The notes below the pieces were generated by a model that was given only the letters and a program-made list of their open reading frames with translations, did not search any database and was not told the origin of the DNA. From contig NZ_NMUQ01000001.1 of the NCBI RefSeq assembly GCF_002233675.1, forward strand, positions 2,553,005 through 2,617,004: a DNA stretch of 64,000 nt, in the 5' to 3' direction. Of the stretch, positions 26,436 to 34,973 are shown piece by piece; within the stretch, counting starts at the first letter, position 1; every line of letters starts with the position of its first letter. The position numbers and the translations under genes are program-made. This DNA is from Paenibacillus herberti (GTDB lineage Bacteria; Bacillota; Bacilli; Paenibacillales; Paenibacillaceae).

Positions 26436-26471
26436 GTCGAGGCAATTATTTTAAGGAGGGATTTCATTCAT

Positions 26472-26873
26472 ATGGCTGTTCGCAAGATTGAGCATATCGG
26501 CATCATGACGGCAAACCTGGAAGCTTCCATCGAGTTCTACAAAAGAGTTCTGGGCATGGAGCATACGTACAACCTTCCCCATCCCAATGGCCTTATCCGT
26601 CTTGCATTCCTGCGTTTCCCCGGCTCTCAAGAGACGGAGATTGAGCTCGTCGAGGGTTATAATTCCGAGCTTCCCATCGAGGGCAAAGTCCATCACATCG
26701 CTTTTACCGTGGACAATATCGAGGAAGAGTACGAGCGCCTCAAGCGTATGGGCTTACCGCAGCTCGACAGCGAGCTAAGTTCTCTGTCAAACGGAGCCCG
26801 TTATTTCTTTTTCAGCGGCCCGGACGGCGAACGGCTTGAGCTTTTCCAGCCTGGTTCAGCTCCTGGGCTGTAA
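26472..26873 (+). CDS. VOC-superfamily (glyoxalase-like) protein
   Basis: 133 residues with the paired beta-alpha-beta-beta-beta modules of the vicinal-oxygen-chelate fold. Module 1 starts KIEHIGIMTANLEASIEFYKRVLG and has ELVEG; module 2 starts KVHHIAFTVDNIEEEYERLK and ends GERLELFQP. His8, the first ELVE Glu, the second His pair and the final Glu are in the metal-ligand positions. It resembles methylmalonyl-CoA epimerase and lactoylglutathione lyase; the substrate cannot be fixed. Perfect AAGGAGG upstream. It follows ytqB by 36 bases and precedes manA by 41, so the four genes may be cotranscribed. Confidence 0.85.
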   Translation: MAVRKIEHIGIMTANLEASIEFYKRVLGMEHTYNLPHPNGLIRLAFLRFPGSQETEIELVEGYNSELPIEGKVHHIAFTVDNIEEEYERLKRMGLPQLDSELSSLSNGARYFFFSGPDGERLELFQPGSAPGL

Positions 26874-26914
26874 ACCTCTGCAATAATCATAAGATAATAG
26901 GAGTGGAACTAGCG

Positions 26915-27889
26915 ATGACTGTCAAACCTTACCCTCTTAAATTTAAACCTGAAATGAAAGAACGTGTCTGGGGCGGACGCGCCCTTGAACAGTTCGGACT
27001 CGAGCTGCCCCAAGGCCATATCGGCGAAGGCTGGATGATCGGCGATCATCCTAACGGTACAACCAAGGTTGCCGGCGGCGCATTGGACGGTCTCGGCCTG
27101 GACGAGATCCGCGAGCAATATGGACGTGAGTGGTTTGGCAGCAAGGGCTTCTCCGAGAAAAATGGCCGCTTCCCGCTGCTCATCAAGCTGCTCGACTGCA
27201 ATGATGATCTCTCGGTTCAGGTCCATCCAACCGACACCTATGACCGCCTTCCAGCCGGAGAGCTCGGCAAAACGGAAATGTGGTACATCCTCGACGCCAA
27301 GCCAGGCGCCAAAATCATCTATGGTCTCAAGGACGGCATTGATCGCGCCGCGCTGCAGCAGGCAATCGATGAAGGACGTGTCATGGAAGGACTGCAAGAG
27401 GTTGAAGTTAAGGCAGGAGATGCGTTCTACATTCCGGCTGGCACGGTTCATGCTCTATGCGCCGGCGTTGTTGTCGCCGAGATCCAGCAAAACTCCGACA
27501 CGACGTACCGCCTTTACGATTACAACCGTCCCGGCCTCGATGGTGGGCTCCGCGAGCTGCATGTCGAGGACTCGCTGAACGTCATCGCTTACGAAGGTGC
27601 AGGCGCGACGCGGATGAACACCGACGATGCGCAAGCCGGAAGCTGGCTGACCATCGCTGAGTCGCCTTACTTCGTCGTAGACAAAGGCGTTGTACGCGGT
27701 CCATGGGAGCTTAGCACCTCCGCGGATAGCTTTGTGATTCTGGTCGTTGCCGAAGGCAGCGGCTCCATCAGCTGGGGCGAGGGTGAATCCCAGAGCGTGA
27801 AAGCTGGAGAATGCTTCCTGCTGCCAGCAACGCTTGGCTCCTACTCGCTCGGCGGCGAGATGACCGTCATCCGCAGCCTCGTTCCTTAA
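26915..27889 (+). CDS. manA: Mannose-6-phosphate isomerase, class I
   Basis: Zinc-dependent interconversion of mannose-6-P and fructose-6-P; 324 residues, the usual Firmicute length. Zinc ligands: LSVQVHPTD (Gln, His), KTEMWYIL (Glu) and GTVHAL (His). YRLYDYNRPG is the conserved substrate segment. ATG 26915 has AGGAG 10 bases upstream; an in-frame start four codons earlier would overlap that site. Ends before a bidirectional terminator. Confidence 0.95.
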   Translation: MTVKPYPLKFKPEMKERVWGGRALEQFGLELPQGHIGEGWMIGDHPNGTTKVAGGALDGLGLDEIREQYGREWFGSKGFSEKNGRFPLLIKLLDCNDDLSVQVHPTDTYDRLPAGELGKTEMWYILDAKPGAKIIYGLKDGIDRAALQQAIDEGRVMEGLQEVEVKAGDAFYIPAGTVHALCAGVVVAEIQQNSDTTYRLYDYNRPGLDGGLRELHVEDSLNVIAYEGAGATRMNTDDAQAGSWLTIAESPYFVVDKGVVRGPWELSTSADSFVILVVAEGSGSISWGEGESQSVKAGECFLLPATLGSYSLGGEMTVIRSLVP

Positions 27890-27917
27890 GCTTCCCGGCG
27901 GGACTTGTTCCCGCTGC

Positions 27918-27972
27918 CTCAAAAAAAAGCGTACCCTGAGCCGTTTGGCGGCCCAGGATACGCTTTTTCAAT
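27918..27972. terminator. Bidirectional terminator after manA
   Basis: AAAAAGCGTA/TACGCTTTTT stem with an inner CCTG.GCC/GGC.CAGG pairing; A run and T run at either side. Confidence 0.88.
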
Positions 27973-28016
27973 TCTCTTTACACTAATCCCGCTTCCGAAA
28001 ATGGAGAGTGGAACAC

Positions 28017-28115
28017 CTCAGACTCAACACTAGTCTCAGCTTTAGCCTCAACACTAGTCTCAGCTTTAGCCTCAACTCAGCCTCAGTCTCAGTCTCAGTC
28101 TCAGTCTCAGCCTCA
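28017..28115. repeat. Hexamer and 24-bp repeats overlapping a stop codon
   Basis: A run of (CTGAGA/CTGAGG) hexamers on the minus strand starts at the TGA stop of the radical SAM gene, followed by two copies of a 24-bp unit (GAGGCTAAAGCTGAGACTAG plus four bases). Shifting one base would turn the stop into a Glu/Thr repeat reading frame. Confidence 0.8.
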
Positions 28116-29903
28116 GCCCAAAGTTGCCGCGCCTTCGGACAAGCGCAAGCTGTAGGCGGTTCCGCCGCGCTTGCCATCTATGCCGTACAGCACGACGAGC
28201 AGCGTATCCGTCTCCCGACTGATCGTGCCGTCTGCCAAAAACTGCTCCAGATCGAACGGCAGGCGCTCGATAACGGCATGCTTTTGCAGCTCCTTCTCGC
28301 CGAGGCCGAGCCCCGCGAATCCGCCGCTTACCGCTTCCGGCTGGTCCCCAAGCCGCTTCATCCAGCCTGCAAGCTCCGGCTTGTCCATGCTGAACTCCCA
28401 CCATACCTTGCGCGGTTTGTGATTATGTCCGAGGAAATAATCAAGCTTCATCAATCCCTGCACGGTTTCGAGATCGAGGCCTTCCGGAGCTTCTCCCGAC
28501 GTGAGGAACGCCCACAGCCGAGAGAACAGATCCTCCAGTTGGTGTCCGATGCGCTCCCAGCCCTGACGCTCCCAGAAATCTCCGAACTGCTGGAAGAAAT
28601 CAAATGCCGAGCCGAAAACCCGGTCGATCAAGAACAGCAACGTATGGTCCATCCGATGTGCGTTCCAGTATTTTTCCAGGACGTCCTCCACCCGCTTGAT
28701 GCGGATCAGATCGGAGAACGGTATCAGATCATTGCCCAAAATCTCGTAAGGAGCCTGCTCAGCATATACATAACCGTATTTAGCGGCATCCCGTCTCAAA
28801 CCGGTCCCTCTCAACATCTTTAGGAAGCCGAGTTGCAGCTCCTCCGGACGCAGTTCAAACACGTCGTTGAACGTTTTGCGGAATGTATCATAATCTTCAT
28901 GTGGCAGTCCCGCGATCAGATCCAGATGCTGGTCAATCTTACCGGAATCCTTGACCTTGGTAACCGTACGGACGAGTTTATTCCAATTCTGACGGCGCTG
29001 AACGGCCTCATTGGTTATGTCGTTGGTGGATTGGACCCCGATCTCGAAGCGGAAAACGCCCGGCGGAGCATGCTCTGCCAAGTAATCCAGAACCTCCGGA
29101 CGCATAATATCGGCCGTAATTTCGAACTGGAATACGCAGCCGCCGTGGTTGTCGATCAGAAACCTGAACATCTCCAGCGCGTAGTCGCGCTTAATATTAA
29201 AGGTGCGGTCAACAAACTTGATCGTTTTCGCTCCTGCTTCGATTAGATAAAGCAAATCCGCCTTGGTACGCTCGATATCAAAATAACGGACGCCGACCTC
29301 GATGCTGGATAGGCAAAAAGAGCAGCTAAATGGGCAACCGCGGCTTGTCTCGAAGTAGACAACCCTTTTGCCAAGCGACTCACGATCCTCGTCGAATCGG
29401 TGTGGACTCGGCAGCTCGGCCAGATTCAGCTTCGGACGCGGCGGATTGACGATGACCTCCGTTACTCCATCCCGCACTTTGCGATAGGCAGCTCCAAAAA
29501 CGCGATGGAACTTACCCTCGCCCTGAATCTCCGTAAGCAAATGATGCAGCGCTTCTTCACCTTCACCATGGATGATAAAGTCAACTTCCGGCAGCTTTTC
29601 CAGCCATTCGCCGGTATCGTAGCTCACTTCGGGACCGCCCAGTACAATGCGGACCTCCGGCGCGATTTTGCGCAAGATGCGGATGACCTTGGTCGTCTCT
29701 TCAATATTCCAGATATACACGGAAAATCCGATTACCTGCGCGCCCTTGACGTACAGATCGGAAACAATATTCATGACGGGATCTTTGATCGTATACTCGG
29801 CGATCTCGATCAGAAAATCCTTCTCGCTGTAAGCCTTTAGGCATCTCAGGGCGAGCGAGGTGTGGATGTATTTAGCATTAAGCGTCGCTAGAACGACTTT
29901 CAT
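28113..29903 (-). CDS. B12-binding-domain radical SAM protein (DUF4080 type)
   Basis: 596 residues. N-terminal cobalamin-binding-like domain (VVLATLNAKYIHTSLALR, AQVIGFSVYIWN, VLGGPEVS; about 1-130). The radical SAM domain has SRGCPFSCSFCLSS (CxxxCxxC, about residue 195). The C-terminal part (about 400-596) is of DUF4080 type. Such proteins are common in Bacillales; their substrate is not known to me. ATG 29903 is preferred: GAGGG lies 9 bases upstream and it begins MKVVLATLN like its relatives. The stop codon is the first hexamer of a simple repeat, so its C-terminus may vary between strains. Confidence 0.88.
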   Translation of the reverse strand: MKVVLATLNAKYIHTSLALRCLKAYSEKDFLIEIAEYTIKDPVMNIVSDLYVKGAQVIGFSVYIWNIEETTKVIRILRKIAPEVRIVLGGPEVSYDTGEWLEKLPEVDFIIHGEGEEALHHLLTEIQGEGKFHRVFGAAYRKVRDGVTEVIVNPPRPKLNLAELPSPHRFDEDRESLGKRVVYFETSRGCPFSCSFCLSSIEVGVRYFDIERTKADLLYLIEAGAKTIKFVDRTFNIKRDYALEMFRFLIDNHGGCVFQFEITADIMRPEVLDYLAEHAPPGVFRFEIGVQSTNDITNEAVQRRQNWNKLVRTVTKVKDSGKIDQHLDLIAGLPHEDYDTFRKTFNDVFELRPEELQLGFLKMLRGTGLRRDAAKYGYVYAEQAPYEILGNDLIPFSDLIRIKRVEDVLEKYWNAHRMDHTLLFLIDRVFGSAFDFFQQFGDFWERQGWERIGHQLEDLFSRLWAFLTSGEAPEGLDLETVQGLMKLDYFLGHNHKPRKVWWEFSMDKPELAGWMKRLGDQPEAVSGGFAGLGLGEKELQKHAVIERLPFDLEQFLADGTISRETDTLLVVLYGIDGKRGGTAYSLRLSEGAATLG

Positions 29904-30006
29904 TGGCATGTCCCTCTTTGCTAGAAATTCAATTTGTTGCTGGCCGCTACTCCCTCGGAGCACGGTCAAGTAAGCTCAATAATACTCCAATCCTACCGGA
30001 AAAGAA

Positions 30007-30040
30007 ATAGCCGCCGGAGGCTAACTCCGACGGCTATGCT
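30007..30040 (-). terminator. Terminator of the secreted protease gene
   Basis: Minus-strand ATAGCCGTCGGAG/CTCCGGCGGCTAT stem followed by TTCTTTT. Confidence 0.8.
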
Positions 30041-30068
30041 GTATGAACAATAGATAATGGCTGTACGA

Positions 30069-31649
30069 TTAAGGGTTAACTCGGATCAACATCTCTTCCT
30101 TGAACTGGACATCCAAGATGGCGAATCGCACCTGCCACTTGCCATCAGCCAAAGCGACAACCGTGCCAGCATCATAACCGCGCGGCTCGAAGCTTACCTT
30201 TTTGTCATAGAAAAGCTGTACCTGGATCTTGTCATTAGGAAGCATCCGTTTAAGCTCAAGCGCAGTATTGGCCGCCCAAACCCGCAGATCCTTCTGCATT
30301 TTGGAGCCATAATAGTCGTAGAAATCGGTATTGGCGTTCGCTGTAAGCTGAAGCCATCCCGACGCGTCCCGACTTACCTTCCAACCGCTCAGCTCCAGCT
30401 CGCCATCACTGCCTGGCACACTGCCGAACTCCTTCTGTAGCAGCTTAGTCATTTCCTCGGGGGAAACGCCCTCCAGCGTATCTGGCAAGGAAGACTTCAG
30501 GAACGTTACTTTGGCAGGATCAAAATCAGCCGTACGGATCAATTCAATCGCATCCTCAGAGGCAATGGCAAAGTTGATATTGGCCGCTGTATCCTCGTAA
30601 CCCGATGTAGTCAGGCCGATTAGCTCACCATATTGGTTGAACAACCCTCCACCTGAGCTGCCATGGTCGATCGGCGCGCTTACCTGATAATAAATGCTGC
30701 CGTTGTCGTAGCCGAAATTACTGATAACACCTTCGGATACCGTATTTTGCACGCCGAGTGGGCTGCCGATTGCCACGACCGGATCGCCCTTCTGCATATC
30801 ATCCAAGCTGCCGAATTCGACGGAATCGAGCTCCAGATCCTGTTTGGTCAAGAGCAAGGCCAGATCATTTTTTTCATCAAAAGCAGCTACGCCAACGATA
30901 TCCAGAGTCCGTCCATCGTTAGTCAGGATACTGCCGGACTTGGCCTCCTTCATCACATGCAGATTCGTCAGCACATAACGGTCGCCGACGACCACTCCGC
31001 TGCCTTGTCCATAATCCGTGCGGATCATAACGACGCTGTCGTCATTTAGCGCCACGATGGCTGCCGTTGACAGGCGGCGCTCCAAGCGCTCCCGCTCTTC
31101 CTTTTCCATTGCTTCCAGCTGCTGTGCCTCGGCCGATTGAATCCTGACCGTGCGGGCTGCGGAATCCCATTTGACGAGCGCCCCGAGCGTCTCCGCGACG
31201 AAGCGAATTGGTACGTATGTAACACCATTGCGCAAAGTAGCCGGGGCATCAAGTTTGACGCTCTTGCCGTTCACTGCTGCTTGCGAAGCTCCAACTTGAA
31301 GCGTCATCGTCATATATCCGCCGCTAGTTGCAATGATCGTCCGTGTAGTCGGCTCCCAGGTGACAGAAGCTCCCAACGCTTTGAAAATATCTTTCATCGG
31401 AACCAAAATTTTGCCTTTGCTCTGCAATGGCTGTGACTTGAGGGCCAGCTTCTTACCGTCCATAATGACGGTGATTGCTCCGTTCTTGACCGTCGCAGAC
31501 GCCGTCGAGGTTGACTTAGCGTATGGCTTCGCAGTGGTTGCCGCTGCGGAAGCGACAGGTGCAGCGACTAGCGCTCCGGCCAGTAATGGAATTGCCAGCA
31601 TGGTGCCCATTCTACGAATAAAAGATTCATTCGGTTTAATAATAGTCAA
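30069..31649 (-). CDS. Secreted trypsin-like serine protease with copper-amine-oxidase-N repeats
   Basis: 526 residues from a TTG start (31649; GAGGG 9 bases upstream). A signal peptide (hydrophobic LAIPLLAGALVAAPVASAAA, about 18-37) is followed by two repeats of the copper amine oxidase N-terminal type: about 55-110 (ILVPMKDIFKALGASVTW) and about 115-165 (TYVPIRFVAETLGALVKWD). After a charged linker (EAMEKEERERLERR) comes an S1C/trypsin-like domain with the triad: His in VLTNLHVMKEA, Asp in EKNDLALL, Ser in DHGSSGGGLFN. No PDZ domain is visible; the last 120 residues are of unknown fold. An extracellular, wall-facing housekeeping or stress protease is likely. Confidence 0.88.
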   Translation of the reverse strand: MTIIKPNESFIRRMGTMLAIPLLAGALVAAPVASAAATTAKPYAKSTSTASATVKNGAITVIMDGKKLALKSQPLQSKGKILVPMKDIFKALGASVTWEPTTRTIIATSGGYMTMTLQVGASQAAVNGKSVKLDAPATLRNGVTYVPIRFVAETLGALVKWDSAARTVRIQSAEAQQLEAMEKEERERLERRLSTAAIVALNDDSVVMIRTDYGQGSGVVVGDRYVLTNLHVMKEAKSGSILTNDGRTLDIVGVAAFDEKNDLALLLTKQDLELDSVEFGSLDDMQKGDPVVAIGSPLGVQNTVSEGVISNFGYDNGSIYYQVSAPIDHGSSGGGLFNQYGELIGLTTSGYEDTAANINFAIASEDAIELIRTADFDPAKVTFLKSSLPDTLEGVSPEEMTKLLQKEFGSVPGSDGELELSGWKVSRDASGWLQLTANANTDFYDYYGSKMQKDLRVWAANTALELKRMLPNDKIQVQLFYDKKVSFEPRGYDAGTVVALADGKWQVRFAILDVQFKEEMLIRVNP

Positions 31650-31805
31650 TGGATAATTCCCTCTTTTCAAATCTAGCAAAATTCTAAACTTCCAGTATCT
31701 TACCATCTGTCGTCTTGTGTTGTCCACCAAACCAATCCGGGTTTGGAAACCGCTGCTAGCCCGTGCTATAGTTGTTACACCCCATTAGAATAGGAGAATC
31801 ATTCC

Positions 31806-32276
31806 ATGACTCAATCTTCATCTTCTCTCTCTCCGTTCGTCGAACTGCTCGGCATGGAACGGCATATCGAAGGCGGCTGGTTCAAGGAAATGTGGAAGGC
31901 TTCCTACGAGATTCCGCATGAAGTGCTCGGAGCTCCTTATTCCGGAGCACGTGCAGCTGCCAGCTCAGTCTATTTCCTGTTGCATCCCGGCGAAGAATCC
32001 GCTTGGCATAAAGTGCTTTCGGACGAGCTGTGGTTGTTCCATTCAGGCGGCCCGCTAGAGCTGACTATCGGTGGCCTTGGCGACAAGCCAGAGGCGCAAC
32101 AAAAGCTCGTGCTTGGTCTCGATATCGCAAATGATCAGGCCCCTCAGGCGCTCATTCCTGCCGGAGCTTGGCAAATGGCCCGTCCACTGGGTGACGAGCC
32201 GGTATTTGTCACCTGCATCGTCGCTCCTGCTTTCCACTATGATGACTTCTCTCTGGTTGTGGAAGCGGACAGCTAG
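31806..32276 (+). CDS. Cupin family protein (cupin_5/DUF985 type)
   Basis: 156 residues. Starts with LGMERHIEGGWFKEMWKA and SSVYFLLHPGEESAWHKVLSDELW, which contain the His/Glu cluster of the cupin_5 family. The second half has the beta strands ending VFVTCIVAPAFHYDDFSLV. Members bind metal or sugar-like ligands; biochemical role unknown. AGGAG lies 9 bases before the ATG. Single gene with a very strong terminator. Confidence 0.85.
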   Translation: MTQSSSSLSPFVELLGMERHIEGGWFKEMWKASYEIPHEVLGAPYSGARAAASSVYFLLHPGEESAWHKVLSDELWLFHSGGPLELTIGGLGDKPEAQQKLVLGLDIANDQAPQALIPAGAWQMARPLGDEPVFVTCIVAPAFHYDDFSLVVEADS

Positions 32277-32291
32277 ACATTATATGTATTA

Positions 32292-32343
32292 AAAAGGAGC
32301 CGTCTCGAAGTCATCGTTAGATGACTTCGAGACGGCTCCTTAA
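32292..32343. terminator. 22-bp perfect hairpin terminator
   Basis: Arms 32294-32315 and 32320-32341 are fully complementary with a four-base loop; an A run precedes and TAATTATT follows. Serves the cupin gene and possibly the convergent peptidase. Confidence 0.88.
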
Positions 32344-32423
32344 TTATTGGGGCCGATCAGTACAATAGCTTGATATCGAAATCACCCCGGTTTCTCAATC
32401 AGCCACATCTCATTACTTTACTT

Positions 32424-33533
32424 CTACAACCGGGTCAATTCCCGCGAATAGGAGGTCAGCACCTGCGCCTCGCCGTTTTCTCCAATATACACATCATCCT
32501 CGATCCGCACGCCGCCCAGCTCAGGGATGTACACGCCGGGCTCGATTGTGAACAACAATCCTTGCTGCATTAGCTGCTCGTTCTCTCCGTGCAAGGAAGG
32601 CTGCTCATGAATTTCTAAGCCCATGCCATGACCCGTCCGATGGTTAAAATACAAACCAAACCCATACTCTTCAATAACCGAGCGGGCGGCAAGGTCGACT
32701 TCCTTCAAAGGCCTGCCAGCTTTGACAGCGGCAACGCCAGCCCGGTTCGCTTTCAACACGGATTCATAGATACGATGCTGAGAAGGAGTACCTTCATCGA
32801 TGAGGAAAGTTCGGGTTATATCGGAGCAATATCCGTCCTTGAATACACCCATATCGATCATCAGGAAGTCGTTCTCCTGTAGTTTGTAGCTGCTGGAACG
32901 GCCATGCGGCAACGCGGTACGAACACCGCCAAGCACGATGGTCTCAAATGCTGGCTTGTCTCCACCGAGCACGCGCATCCGGTATTCAATTTCGGCGTTC
33001 AGCTCAAGCTCCGTCACGCCGGGACGTGCTTTGGCAACTGCCGCCTCCATGACCTGCTCCGCCAGACTGACCGCGACCTTGACGCGTTCAATCTCATCCG
33101 CCGTTTTCACAAGCCTCAAGCTCATCACCAGCGCTCCCGCATCACGGAACTTTGCAGCCGGATAAACCGCCGCAAACTGTATGTAATTAGCGTAGCTAAG
33201 ATGGGAACTCTCTACGCCGATTTGTGTTGAATCGCGGTCCCCGCAGGCACTCTCAAAAATCGCGTAAGGCTGGTCCGTATCGCGAATGGGCAGTAGCTTT
33301 TCGACACATGCGGCGCCACGAGCGCTCTCCTCATCCAGTGCCGGTACAAACAAAACATAACCATCCCGTCCCGGTTCAGCAACTAATGCCATGAAGCGCT
33401 CATGCGGCTCGCAGTAAAAACCTGTTAAATAAAATATGGTGGCTGGTGAAGTGAAAATGGCTCTATTGGAACCAGATGCCTTTACCGTTTGCATGATGTG
33501 CAGAAATCTGTGTTTATATGGGGAATGATTCAT
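32424..33533 (-). CDS. M24-family Xaa-Pro peptidase
   Basis: 369-residue cytoplasmic aminopeptidase P/prolidase-like enzyme. The N-terminal creatinase-like domain (about 1-130, IFTSPATIFYLTGFYCEP) precedes a pita-bread domain with all five metal ligands: DMGVFKDGYCSDITRTF (two Asp), TGHGMGLEIHE (His), TIEPGVYI (Glu), RIEDDVYI (Glu). ATG 33533 has AGGAGG 9 bases upstream. The frame stays open further upstream, but into the promoter zone of the divergent gene, without a ribosome site. Confidence 0.93.
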   Translation of the reverse strand: MNHSPYKHRFLHIMQTVKASGSNRAIFTSPATIFYLTGFYCEPHERFMALVAEPGRDGYVLFVPALDEESARGAACVEKLLPIRDTDQPYAIFESACGDRDSTQIGVESSHLSYANYIQFAAVYPAAKFRDAGALVMSLRLVKTADEIERVKVAVSLAEQVMEAAVAKARPGVTELELNAEIEYRMRVLGGDKPAFETIVLGGVRTALPHGRSSSYKLQENDFLMIDMGVFKDGYCSDITRTFLIDEGTPSQHRIYESVLKANRAGVAAVKAGRPLKEVDLAARSVIEEYGFGLYFNHRTGHGMGLEIHEQPSLHGENEQLMQQGLLFTIEPGVYIPELGGVRIEDDVYIGENGEAQVLTSYSRELTRL

Positions 33534-33657
33534 AATGAGGCTCCTCCTGACAGCCATGAAGGCCGTGAATGATGTCCAATAATTGTAACATATCAACATC
33601 GATTTACGAGTAGAACCCGTGCCCAGAGGGTAAGTTACAAATTGAGGTGAATTAATT

Positions 33658-33867
33658 ATGAATGAATCTGTCAAAAATGTGATCCTGTTTCTGGGCGGAT
33701 TTTTCAATGTCGGAATCATTGCTATCATTCTCCTTCTCGTCCTGCTTGTTTTATGGGGCAGACGCCGCGGAGACCGCAAGAACGAAAGCTATCTAAGCGA
33801 TGACCATACTCGGAAGCTTACCCCCTCCCCCTTAAAAGATGAAAGCGAGGACGGGAAAGCCCGTTGA
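33658..33867 (+). CDS. Small single-pass membrane protein
   Basis: 69 residues. One strong membrane helix (about 8-34, GGFFNVGIIAIILLLVLLVL) is followed by a basic WGRRRGDRK stop-transfer and a hydrophilic tail rich in charged residues. GAGGTGA lies 8 bases before the ATG. No family recognised; the topology suggests N-out/C-in. Confidence 0.65.
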   Translation: MNESVKNVILFLGGFFNVGIIAIILLLVLLVLWGRRRGDRKNESYLSDDHTRKLTPSPLKDESEDGKAR

Positions 33868-33931
33868 TTTTCCCATTGCATTGACTCGGCTATATAAACT
33901 ACCTTTTACTCAGCCGTCTCTGCAATACCCC

Positions 33932-33955
33932 TGCCGGACTTATGTCCGGCTTTTC
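33932..33955 (+). terminator. Terminator of the small membrane protein gene
   Basis: GCCGGAC-TTAT-GTCCGGC followed by TTTTC. Confidence 0.85.
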
Positions 33956-34060
33956 GCTTGCTGGCAATAAGCTGAGTAGCCCATATTGACCGGACAGCTT
34001 CCTCAGGAGTAAGTTAGGGAGAGGAGCAAGTAAAGCAAGGAACAGAAAGTGAGGAAGGTT

Positions 34061-34810
34061 ATGTCAATCAAACTATATTCTCCGGAGCAAATATCCGAGA
34101 TGAGGCGCGCAGGAGAAATTGTGGCGGAATGCCATCGTAGAATAGCCGCCATGATTCGCCCCGGCGTGACTACCATGGATATTGAGCGACTAGTCGCAGA
34201 TTATATCCGCAGCCAGGACGCCACCCCTTATACGATTGGGTACAAGGGTTACAAATACGCCACATGTGCATCGGTCAATGATGTTATTGCCCACGGCTTT
34301 CCGAACGACACACCTCTGGCAGACGGCGATATCGCCACCATCGATATCGTCGCTAAAGCCGACGGCTGGGTCTCGGACTCGGCCTGGACGTATGCAATCG
34401 GCGACATCCCAGATGGCTCCCGCAAGTTGATGCAGGTGACCAAGGAATGCCTGGACATCGGCATCGCTGCAGCAGTGCCCGGCAATCGCATCGGCGATGT
34501 CATGCACGCGCTGCAAAAACATGCGGAAAGCAATGGTTTCTCCGTTGTGCGTGACCTGCTCGGCCATGGCGTCGGCGCGGAAGTGCACGAGGAGCCGAGC
34601 TACTCTCACGTAGGCAAGCCCGGCAAGGGCTTCCGGTTGAAAGAGGGAATGGTGCTGACAATCGAGCCGATGATCAACGAAGGCACCTTCGAAATGTTCA
34701 TCGACTCCGACGGCTGGACCTGCCGCACGTTTGACGGCAAGCGCTCCGCACAGTACGAGCATACGCTTGTTGTCCGCGAAGGCGGTGCGCTCATTTTGAC
34801 ACAGCAATAA
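34061..34810 (+). CDS. map: Methionine aminopeptidase, type I
   Basis: Removes the initiator Met from nascent proteins; 249 residues. Metal ligands: Asp pair in TIDIVAKADGWVSDSAW, His in LLGHGVGAEVHEEP, Glu in TIEPMINEG and QYEHTLVV. The first metal segment (DIVAKADGWVSDS) differs from the usual DVTVIKDGYHGDTS, and this form has no N-terminal zinc finger. It is probably a second or divergent MAP rather than the copy in the ribosomal-protein operon. ATG 34061 (after GAGGAAGG) is preferred to an ATG four codons earlier. Confidence 0.9.
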   Translation: MSIKLYSPEQISEMRRAGEIVAECHRRIAAMIRPGVTTMDIERLVADYIRSQDATPYTIGYKGYKYATCASVNDVIAHGFPNDTPLADGDIATIDIVAKADGWVSDSAWTYAIGDIPDGSRKLMQVTKECLDIGIAAAVPGNRIGDVMHALQKHAESNGFSVVRDLLGHGVGAEVHEEPSYSHVGKPGKGFRLKEGMVLTIEPMINEGTFEMFIDSDGWTCRTFDGKRSAQYEHTLVVREGGALILTQQ

Positions 34811-34876
34811 TCTGCATGACAGGCAAAGAACTAAGCAAGTGGATTGTTGAGGGCAATTGAGGTTTCCGTTGTATAA

Positions 34877-34911
34877 CGAAAAACACTAAGTTAATACTTA
34901 GTGTTTTTTTA
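34877..34911. terminator. Bidirectional terminator between map and the GH43 gene
   Basis: AAAAACACTAAG-TTAATA-CTTAGTGTTTTTTT; symmetrical A and T runs serve the two convergent genes. Confidence 0.9.
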
Positions 34912-34973
34912 TTTCCCGCTCCTGTGGTTTCGCCCATACACGCAGTTCTCATCGCTCTGTCTGTCATGGGAAA

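Noticed and set aside
28008-28823. Plus-strand frame starting in the hexamer repeat
   Set aside because: Antisense to the B12/radical SAM gene; start region is low-complexity repeat.
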